Part shown: piece after piece, positions 1-5,986 of the stretch
Numbering within the stretch: the stretch's first letter is position 1
How the letters are laid out: every line of letters starts with the position of its first letter
Assembly (NCBI GenBank): GCA_007128315.1
Contig: SKXQ01000131.1
Location: 1 to 62,423 of the forward strand
Direction: 5' to 3'
DNA length: 62,423 nt
DNA from: Spirochaetaceae bacterium
GTDB lineage: Bacteria; Spirochaetota; Spirochaetia; DSM-27196; SKKC01
The notes under the pieces: generated by a model
What the model was told of the DNA's origin: nothing
The model's database searches: none
The model's input: the letters and a program-made list of their open reading frames with translations, nothing else
Translations under genes and position numbers: made by a program

Positions 1-81
1 AAAAAGGTAAAACCCTCCGAAGATCAAAAGCAATGCGAGGGCCGCTGCACCGGCAATAATTAATGGTTTCTTGTTGTACAT
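1..81 (-). CDS. N-terminus of an unidentified membrane-anchored protein (partial)
   Basis: Reading leftwards from an ATG at 79-81 there is an open frame to the window edge. It begins with a short basic stretch (MYNKKP) followed by about 20 hydrophobic residues, which is a signal anchor or uncleaved signal peptide. Only 27 codons are visible, so the function cannot be told. It lies 64 bases downstream of the TPR gene on the same strand and is probably in the same transcript. Confidence 0.55.
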   Translation of the reverse strand, partial: MYNKKPLIIAGAAALALLLIFGGFYLF

Positions 82-145
82 ATGCGTTATGCGTACCTTA
101 TAAGGAAACGTTCATGTTTTTCGCGACGAATCGTTTCAATCCGTT

Positions 146-991
146 CTAGTCAAAGATATCAAAATCATCTTCTATCGACTCGAAACCTTCGTCGCCACCA
201 CCGGACCGCTCTGCCTCGCGGCGCGATTCTTCGAGACTCCTGCGCACCGCCTCCTGAAGTTCCCGACGTCGACGCTCTATTTCTGCTCGCTCCCGCTCTT
301 CTGCCTGAATTCGCTGCTCCTCAGCCAGCATTAGAGCGTTGAGACGAGCGATCATACGTTCCACTGAATCTCGTGCGGATGACTGCGGACTCAAGGCGAG
401 ATACCGTTCGTAGCGCTCAATCGCGTCCGGGTACGCACCCGATTCAACTGCGATGTTTCCGAGATTGCGCCACGGCGGGCCGAATGACGCATCATGCTCG
501 GCGGACCTCAGAAACAGACGTTCCGCACCCGGAAGATCTCCGGCTCGAATCCGTTGAACCGCCATATTATGATAAAAGATGTGCCCCTGTCCCGGGTTGC
601 GATCGAGCCCCTGCCGGAGAATTGATTCTGCCTGTTCCGGTTGCCCAAGCTGCTCATATACCACAGCGAGCTGAACGTACAACTGTGGCCGCTGCGGGTC
701 GTTCCGGATAGCTTCCTGAAACTCCGGGAGCGCTTCGGCCGGCTGATTCTGCAAAAACAGCTGTTCGGCGCGCTCTCGCGCCGTCGAGAGTGATGCCACG
801 GCATCGTCTGCGGGAGCAGACATAACCGCTACCAGGAACAGAAGACCGGCACAGAGAGAATTTCTCCAAAGGCCGAAAAACCTGCCGTACCGACAGAATG
901 TTTGACAGCGTGGCAGAGTTTCAGTACTGTCAACCTTCGGGTGAACGTTTCGAACATAAGGTGCTGTTTTTTGTATGCCAGGATTACTCAT
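146..991 (-). CDS. secreted or membrane-associated TPR protein with charged coiled-coil tail
   Basis: The protein has a hydrophobic segment resembling a signal peptide (LCAGLLFLVAV then SAPADD), about four tetratricopeptide repeats, a long Glu/Arg-rich helix likely to form a coiled coil, and a very acidic end (EDDFDIFD). TPRs mediate protein-protein contacts, so an envelope adaptor role is likely, but no pathway is named. The start is uncertain: in-frame ATGs lie at 1021, 997 and 991, all overlapping the divergent gene, and the next (823) would remove the hydrophobic segment. No GTG or TTG occurs between 991 and 823. I placed the start at 991. TPR genes next to membrane genes occur in aerotolerance (bat) clusters, but no VWA gene is visible here. 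Confidence 0.7.
   Translation of the reverse strand: MSNPGIQKTAPYVRNVHPKVDSTETLPRCQTFCRYGRFFGLWRNSLCAGLLFLVAVMSAPADDAVASLSTARERAEQLFLQNQPAEALPEFQEAIRNDPQRPQLYVQLAVVYEQLGQPEQAESILRQGLDRNPGQGHIFYHNMAVQRIRAGDLPGAERLFLRSAEHDASFGPPWRNLGNIAVESGAYPDAIERYERYLALSPQSSARDSVERMIARLNALMLAEEQRIQAEERERAEIERRRRELQEAVRRSLEESRREAERSGGGDEGFESIEDDFDIFD
902..933 (+). promoter_or_regulatory. sigma70-type promoter inside a perfect inverted repeat
   Basis: A perfect -35 (TTGACA, 902-907), a 17-base spacer and a weak -10 (TACTGT, 925-930) precede the plus-strand TPR gene at 975, whose AAGGTG ribosome site lies 11 bases before its ATG. The -35 is also the left arm of an inverted repeat: TTGACAG (902-908) and CTGTCAA (927-933), 18 bases apart. 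The right arm gives the minus strand its own consensus -35, but I see no good minus-strand -10 at the right distance. The promoter call is inference from sequence. Confidence 0.45.
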
Positions 992-2342
992 ACTCATATT
1001 AATAGTCGGCGCGCTGGTCATACTGTTTACAGTTCTCCTCGTACGCTCAATTATAGCACCCCGAAGGGTCGCAGCACTTGCTGATTACTATAAAAAGAGT
1101 AATCACACCGGTGTAGTAAAGGCCGCCAAGCGGATTATTGCGAAAAACCCTCGCAGCCCCGAAGCACACTATTACCTCGGACTCTCGTATCTGGAACAGG
1201 GTAAAGCCGAACTGGCGCTCATGGAACTGAAAACCGTAAACACCATCGGTGTGTTCGACGGAGGGCTGTCTGAATCGGTGTTCCGAAAAAAGATTGCGGA
1301 ACTCTACGCCCGGTTCAATCAGCCCGAGGAAGCACTGAAGGAGTACCTCCTGCTCATGAAGCAGGAACCTGCAAACCCGGAATATCCCTATCTCACAGGC
1401 TATCTGTTTGAACAGAAAAGTAAAACAGATCGGGCAGTCGAGTATTACCGGAAAGCCATCGAGATTGACCCGCGACACGCTGCAAGCTACCACCGACTAG
1501 GCGTTATCCTTTATCGGGCCAAACGGCCTGCAGAAGCGCGGAACATGCTTCAACAGGCAGTCCGGTTGGATTCGGATAACTACCAGGCGCACTACTACCT
1601 GGGTAAGCTGTTCAAGGACGGTAAAGAATATCCTTCGGCATTGAAGTCTTTCGAGAAGGCCCAGAAAGACTCGGAGTTCAAGCTCAAGGCTATCATTGAA
1701 CGGGGTGGTTGCTTCATGAATCAAGGTGATTTCGATAGAGCGATTATCGAACTTGAACGCGCTCAGTCGCTCATTACAGATGAATCACTGCCGGAATCCC
1801 TTTACACGCATTATTTCCTCGGCATTGCTTACGAGAAGGTACGCAGAATCGAACCGGCCATAGAGCAGTGGGAGAAGGTATACGACCGGAAGCCGAAATT
1901 TCAGGATGTAGCCGAAAAACTCAGTCAGTATCAGGAGCTGCGCGGCGACGACCGGGTGAAAGACTTCATTACCGCCGGTAACGACCAGTTTGTCGAAATA
2001 TGTAAAGCTCTCACGATGACGCTCGGCCTCGCGGTCCGCGATGTGCACGAGATACGCGACGGATGCGATATAGTCGGACATGAAGGTCAGTCAAAATGGC
2101 GTAATGCCCGTCGGATTCCGAAGCTCCTGCGTTTTCTTCGCAGCACCGACATCGTTGACGAGGCTGCCGTTCGATCTGTACACGAGGAAATCAAGAAACA
2201 GAATATTACCAGAGCAATTATCATTACGAGCTCGACGTTTTCGCGTATGGCACAGGAGTTTGCAGGCACTCGACCGGTAGAACTGTACTCTTCAGAGAAG
2301 CTCAAGGAACTACTTGATCAGACAGATACGCTTGATCTTTAA
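975..2342 (+). CDS. membrane-anchored TPR protein with degenerate Mrr-like C-terminal domain
   Basis: 455 residues. An N-terminal transmembrane helix (about 3-26) is followed by a basic stretch and at least six TPRs (about 50-330), the repeat part facing the cytoplasm. The last 100 residues differ: DGCDIVG (about 362-368), then VRSVHEE, IIITSSTFS (about 414-422), AQEFA, RPVELY and a final EKLKELL. That order matches the second half of Mrr-type restriction endonuclease domains. The expected catalytic Q/E-x-K strand appears replaced by Arg-rich sequence (LLRFLRST), so nuclease activity is doubtful. The first gene of a run with a phosphoesterase and a DUF4032 protein, separated from the next by 39 bases. 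TPR and membrane calls are firm; the Mrr link is inference. Confidence 0.85.
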   Translation: MPGLLILILIVGALVILFTVLLVRSIIAPRRVAALADYYKKSNHTGVVKAAKRIIAKNPRSPEAHYYLGLSYLEQGKAELALMELKTVNTIGVFDGGLSESVFRKKIAELYARFNQPEEALKEYLLLMKQEPANPEYPYLTGYLFEQKSKTDRAVEYYRKAIEIDPRHAASYHRLGVILYRAKRPAEARNMLQQAVRLDSDNYQAHYYLGKLFKDGKEYPSALKSFEKAQKDSEFKLKAIIERGGCFMNQGDFDRAIIELERAQSLITDESLPESLYTHYFLGIAYEKVRRIEPAIEQWEKVYDRKPKFQDVAEKLSQYQELRGDDRVKDFITAGNDQFVEICKALTMTLGLAVRDVHEIRDGCDIVGHEGQSKWRNARRIPKLLRFLRSTDIVDEAAVRSVHEEIKKQNITRAIIITSSTFSRMAQEFAGTRPVELYSSEKLKELLDQTDTLDL

Positions 2343-2381
2343 GCCGACGGACGGTAATCACTCAAACAGTCAGTATAGATC

Positions 2382-3062
2382 ATGAAAAAAATACTCTGCG
2401 TTTCAGACCATATCGATCCCCTGGTATACAGTTCACAGGTAAAAGACCGATTCGGCGACGTTGACCTGGTAGTCTCTGCAGGAGACCTTCCGATGGATTA
2501 TCTGGGATTCATTGCCTCCAGTCTCAATAAACCGGTCGTCTTCGTGTTCGGAAATCATAACCTGGAAAAAATGTACCTGTTTCGCCGGGATTTCCGCAGT
2601 GACCATGTCGGGCACAGAGCATTCAGCCACGGTCTTTCCGAGCATCATTATGGATCGACCTACGTTGGCTGGAAATCCGCACTGATATCCGGTGTTCTGA
2701 TCGCTGGATTGGGCGGTAGCATGCGGTATAATTCCGGTGACAACCAGTATACTGAACGACAGATGCGACGGAGAATCTACCGGCTTGTACCCCGTCTGAT
2801 CTACAACAGGATTCGCTATGGACGGTATCTCGATGTGCTGGTAACACATGCCCCGCCTCGGGGAATACACGACCGTACCGATCCCTGTCATCTGGGTTTC
2901 CGTTCCTTCATCTGGTTTATGAAGGTGTTTCAGCCACGATATCTGCTCCATGGGCACATACACCTGTACGACCAGAACGCACTGCGGATAACCCGTTACA
3001 TGAACACCGACGTGATCAATGTGTACGATCACTTTGTACTTGAAATGGACGAAATAACATGA
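2382..3062 (+). CDS. calcineurin-like metallophosphoesterase
   Basis: 226 residues, the whole being one metallophosphoesterase domain that should bind two metal ions. Motifs in order: SDHID (8-12), AGDLP (33-37), GNHN (57-60), THAPP (about 154) and HGHIH near 193. The first motif is atypical: the usual D-x-H is replaced by D-H-x-D, a variation found in one branch of small bacterial phosphoesterases. No transmembrane segment. The stop overlaps the start of the DUF4032 gene by four bases (ATGA), implying translational coupling. The natural substrate (nucleotide, phosphoprotein or nucleic acid) cannot be told from sequence. Confidence 0.88.
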   Translation: MKKILCVSDHIDPLVYSSQVKDRFGDVDLVVSAGDLPMDYLGFIASSLNKPVVFVFGNHNLEKMYLFRRDFRSDHVGHRAFSHGLSEHHYGSTYVGWKSALISGVLIAGLGGSMRYNSGDNQYTERQMRRRIYRLVPRLIYNRIRYGRYLDVLVTHAPPRGIHDRTDPCHLGFRSFIWFMKVFQPRYLLHGHIHLYDQNALRITRYMNTDVINVYDHFVLEMDEIT

Positions 3063-3979
3063 GCTCAGCTTTCATTAATAACCAGGCCTCCGAACACTTC
3101 AACAAAGCGCGCACTCAGGCGATGTTCTCCCGGATTCTGAATATTCTTACTCCGCACAACGAGGAAATGCTCTCGCTGCAGGACGTCAAGGATGCGGTCA
3201 GGCCGATGGGAGAAACCTATCGTGGGCTCCAGGTTGTGGATGTCGACCACATCGTTGGAAGCGAAGGCCGATACAGAGATTTTAACCGGGGTTTTCTCCC
3301 GAAACGGGAGGAGCTTCGAAACAGGTGGACCCGTGTCGACAAAGCACACCTTCAGGACATCATACTCCCACCGGTGCACTTATACGAAATAGGAGGCGTC
3401 TATTTCGTTCGCGACGGAAACCATCGTGTGTCGGTGGCACGAACACAGGGCATGCAGGCGATCGATGCCGAGGTGATATCGCTCAACTCTAAAATCGAAC
3501 TGGATCCGAAGCTCACCCGTGATTCGCTTGAGAAAAAGGTAATCGCATACGAGAAAGAACAGTTTTATGCTCAGGTTAAATTTGAAGAGCTTATTCCCGG
3601 CTACTCTCTCGATTTCACCGCTACCGGACGCTACCAGGAAATACTGAATCACATTCATGTGCACAAGTACTTCATCAACCAGGAGGCGTCTCACGAAATT
3701 TCACTCGACGACGCCGTTATCTCGTGGTTCCGCACGGTATATGAACCGCTCGTCATAGTCGTCCGGGACGAGAATCTGCTGCACCGATTTCCGGGACGTA
3801 CTGAAGCTGATATGTATACGTGGCTCGTCAAACACTGGCACGAACTGAAGGAAAAATACGGGGATGGTTTCAGCGTCAAGGATGCTGCACTGGACTATTC
3901 GGAAAAACACGGCTTCTCGTTTGTAAAACGGATATCCGGGCCCCTGAAACGCATCGTGAGAGGCTTGTTCCGTCGGTAA
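3059..3979 (+). CDS. DUF4032 family protein with ParB-like N-terminal domain
   Basis: 306 residues. The region about 55-135 carries the hallmarks of the family: DVDHIVGS, YRDF, a proline-rich LPPVHLYEI strand and FVRDGNHRVSVAR (DGNHR at 119-123), which is the ParB/sulfiredoxin-type nucleotide-binding loop. The C-terminal half contains the family motifs WFRTVYEPLV and FPGRTEADMYTWL. The biochemical function of DUF4032 is not established; the DGNHR loop suggests nucleotide binding or hydrolysis, or DNA association. It is coupled to the upstream phosphoesterase by an ATGA overlap and ends in a basic helix (RIVRGLFRR). Family call firm; role unknown. Confidence 0.85.
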   Translation: MSSAFINNQASEHFNKARTQAMFSRILNILTPHNEEMLSLQDVKDAVRPMGETYRGLQVVDVDHIVGSEGRYRDFNRGFLPKREELRNRWTRVDKAHLQDIILPPVHLYEIGGVYFVRDGNHRVSVARTQGMQAIDAEVISLNSKIELDPKLTRDSLEKKVIAYEKEQFYAQVKFEELIPGYSLDFTATGRYQEILNHIHVHKYFINQEASHEISLDDAVISWFRTVYEPLVIVVRDENLLHRFPGRTEADMYTWLVKHWHELKEKYGDGFSVKDAALDYSEKHGFSFVKRISGPLKRIVRGLFRR

Positions 3980-3991
3980 ACTGTACGGTGC

Positions 3992-4684
3992 TCAGTCCAT
4001 CCGGTGCGGACCGGATACTATCCACAGGTCAGATCGTTCAACATACGCGTAGATAAAGGAAACGCTTCCTGTATCCGCGACCCCGGCGAGTGACTGTATA
4101 CGCGCCGCTTCGATGACGCCGTCGGACGAGCGCACCTGATCGATCAGGGAGCCATCGCTTCCGTAAACCCGCAGTTCGATGCTATCTGAGGCCAGCTCGA
4201 TTCCGGAATCCAGGGGAGACTGTCCGATGTTTTCGATGAGCGACAGCGCCTCAGCGAATTCGAGCGAAAACACGTCGAAGCGGGTTTCAGCCGTCAGTCC
4301 GGCCAGATCACGAACCTTGAGTTCGTACGTGCCAAAAACGGGATCAGAACCGTACGGGAACGCAAGCATGGTACTCCCGAACCACATCCTGCCGTCTTCG
4401 GACAGCCGGGTCTCGAGCGTGTCCGCGGGGATACGCCAGCTAAAGCGGTTCTCCGCATCCGTGAGCACCCATTCGGCGAGATCTTCGTAGCCGTCCTCGT
4501 CGCGTACCTGGGCGAACACGGAAAGCCTGTAATCGATCGTGCCGGTCTCTGGACCGTGGTAGAGCACCAGGGCGTTTCGAACAGATGATATCGTCGGTGC
4601 CGACCCGGTACACGCCGAAAACCCGGCGAGGATCAAGGAGAATACAACAAGCAGTCGACTATAATATCGTGTGATCAAGGCCAT
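3992..4684 (-). CDS. putative lipoprotein, function unknown
   Basis: 230 residues from the ATG at 4684. The N-terminus is a signal sequence ending in a lipobox-like FSAC, so it is probably lipid-anchored at Cys 24 or so. The rest is beta-rich, with short Asp/Gly loops (EDGYEDLAEW, VRDLAGL) typical of immunoglobulin-like extracellular domains. I prefer this ATG to the one at 4714 because the latter lies inside the rpsU terminator hairpin. It sits directly after that terminator, so it either has its own promoter or depends on readthrough. It converges on the DUF4032 gene with a 12-base gap. Confidence 0.75.
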   Translation of the reverse strand: MALITRYYSRLLVVFSLILAGFSACTGSAPTISSVRNALVLYHGPETGTIDYRLSVFAQVRDEDGYEDLAEWVLTDAENRFSWRIPADTLETRLSEDGRMWFGSTMLAFPYGSDPVFGTYELKVRDLAGLTAETRFDVFSLEFAEALSLIENIGQSPLDSGIELASDSIELRVYGSDGSLIDQVRSSDGVIEAARIQSLAGVADTGSVSFIYAYVERSDLWIVSGPHRMD

Positions 4685-4699
4685 CGTCGCCCCGCGTTC

Positions 4700-4734
4700 A
4701 AAAAAAAAGCGCACACCGCGTAAGTGGCGTGCGC
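4700..4734 (-). terminator. Rho-independent terminator of the deoA-recJ-M23-rpsU run
   Basis: On the minus strand a 9-base-pair stem (GCGCACGCC pairing with GGTGTGCGC, one G-U pair) with a short loop is followed directly by nine Ts (4708 down to 4700). It begins 12 bases past the rpsU stop codon. This is the clearest intrinsic terminator in the window. Confidence 0.85.
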
Positions 4735-4746
4735 ATCAGACATGGA

Positions 4747-4956
4747 TCAGTAACTCTTCTGACCCTGTACTTTTCGCTGCTTCTTCAGCAGCTTTCTTTC
4801 GAGAGACTTCTTCTTACGATTCTTGATTGTCGAAGGTTTCTCAAAATACTCGCGTTTTTTCCACTCGCGAATGATCCCTTCTTTCTCAACCATGCGCTTA
4901 AAGCGCTTTATTGCACGTTCAAGATTCTCGCTGTCGTCCAATCGAATATAGGCGAT
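4747..4956 (-). CDS. rpsU: 30S ribosomal protein S21, apparent AUC start
   Basis: Small basic protein: [16 protein letters not shown] near the N-terminus, [16 protein letters not shown] in the middle and a Lys/Arg-rich tail, all typical of S21, a late-joining 30S protein needed for initiation on many mRNAs. The start is odd. The only conventional in-frame codon is TTG at 4941, which would remove the first strand. Extending to ATC at 4954-4956 gives [15 protein letters not shown], placing the invariant RFKR at residues 18-21, exactly as in Escherichia coli S21. The ATC lies nine bases after a near-perfect Shine-Dalgarno. An in-frame TGA stands seven bases further up, so no ATG start is available. 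Terminator follows. Confidence 0.93.
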   Translation of the reverse strand: MAYIRLDDSENLERAIKRFKRMVEKEGIIREWKKREYFEKPSTIKNRKKKSLERKLLKKQRKVQGQKSY

Positions 4957-4960
4957 ATTA

Positions 4961-4973
4961 CATCACCCCCTTT
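4961..4973 (-). promoter_or_regulatory. extended Shine-Dalgarno of rpsU
   Basis: Minus-strand AAAGGGGGTGATG can pair with about 11 consecutive bases of the 16S rRNA 3' end, with one G-U pair at the A-to-G change. Its core ends nine bases before the ATC at 4956 and 24 bases before the TTG at 4941, which decides for ATC. The ATG within it (4963-4961) is followed at once by TAA, a two-codon start-stop unit ending one base before the proposed start. Confidence 0.8.
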
Positions 4974-4983
4974 TTTTGGGGAA

Positions 4984-5964
4984 TTAAGGGCTCATAGTAC
5001 CCATATACTCTGCCGTGTCAAGCAGTGGCTCTTCAAGAAAGCGCAGCGGCGCCACCGCCTGACCAGCAACGCGGAGTTCCCAGTGCAGATGAGGTCCGGT
5101 CGCAAGTCCGGTCATCCCGACCTCGCCGATCAGGTCACCTGCGTTAACCATCTGGTTTTCGGATACGGCAAGCGAGTCGAGATGGTAGTACAGGGTGTAT
5201 ACACCCGGCAGGTGCTCGATTATGACCGTTCGACCGCTCAGGATGCGATCGCGGGACAGAACTACCCTGCCCGCACCAGCAGCTGCCGCGTCCGTCCCTG
5301 TCGCCGCAGCGAAATCAACGCCCCAATGCACGCTGGTGCTTTCCCTGCCGTCAGCGTATTCATAGGTGCGCCTGTCGCCGAACTGCGCACTGATTCTGCG
5401 AGCCTCTACCGGCATGACAAACACATCCGTGTGGTAGACAGCCGAGGATCGAACCGTATGAAGAATCCGTTGAAGCTCCCGAGCCTCCTCCAGGCGCTGC
5501 TGGTCCGGCTCCGTGAGCAGACTGGTGAGGTTCCGCCCGAGGGCTATTCGCATTTCGGAGTACGCGCTCGGATACACTTCAATACTCGTCCGCTCCTCGA
5601 CTCCGAAACGGTCGGACAGGAACCGAACTCGCACGGTGTACGGGCCTGCAGCCGCGGTACTCGAAATACCAAGAAGCGCAAACCATATGCCCGCTGCGTC
5701 ATCGATCATGAAGGCCTCCGTCCGCGAATGGGTATTCCCGTTCGGAGCAATCAGTTCCACCGCCACCGACTGAAGACCGGCAGCCGAGTCAAAGATCGAA
5801 AGCAGATCCCGATTCGGCTCAATTGCTACCGTTAAAATTGATCCCTGAGAGACCGACGGACCGACGTGTATTTCGACGGCGTCGAGGGTAGCAAACGAAC
5901 AGAGCATATACAGTATAATCGCCATGACGGCATGCATCTGCTGAGATCCGGTCTCCCGCTTCAT
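4984..5964 (-). CDS. M23 (LytM-type) zinc metallopeptidase, secreted
   Basis: 326 residues from the ATG at 5964, preceded by an AAAGGAA ribosome site; the frame extends further upstream but without a comparable site. An N-terminal hydrophobic segment (VMAIILYMLCSFATLDAV) serves as signal peptide. A beta-rich middle region precedes the M23 domain in the last third, marked by VHWGVDF (the H-x3-D zinc ligands) and GPHLHWEL (the H-x-H motif). Such enzymes cut peptidoglycan cross-links, or act as regulators when degenerate; here the ligands are intact. The stop is 27 bases before the rpsU start and the gene is 22 bases after recJ, so all are probably cotranscribed. Confidence 0.9.
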   Translation of the reverse strand: MKRETGSQQMHAVMAIILYMLCSFATLDAVEIHVGPSVSQGSILTVAIEPNRDLLSIFDSAAGLQSVAVELIAPNGNTHSRTEAFMIDDAAGIWFALLGISSTAAAGPYTVRVRFLSDRFGVEERTSIEVYPSAYSEMRIALGRNLTSLLTEPDQQRLEEARELQRILHTVRSSAVYHTDVFVMPVEARRISAQFGDRRTYEYADGRESTSVHWGVDFAAATGTDAAAAGAGRVVLSRDRILSGRTVIIEHLPGVYTLYYHLDSLAVSENQMVNAGDLIGEVGMTGLATGPHLHWELRVAGQAVAPLRFLEEPLLDTAEYMGTMSP

Positions 5965-5986
5965 GTCCGTTCCTTTTGCGGCACCT

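Noticed and set aside
975-2342. Active Mrr nuclease
   Set aside because: A QSK triplet exists at about 372-374 but sits too early relative to the IIITSS strand to be the catalytic Q-x-K.
4939-4941. TTG as the rpsU start
   Set aside because: It is 24 bases from the only Shine-Dalgarno and would remove the first five to six residues of S21, including the first strand.
4729-5835. 368-codon plus-strand frame over rpsU and the M23 gene
   Set aside because: It covers the S21 and M23 genes in antisense and has no recognisable domain.
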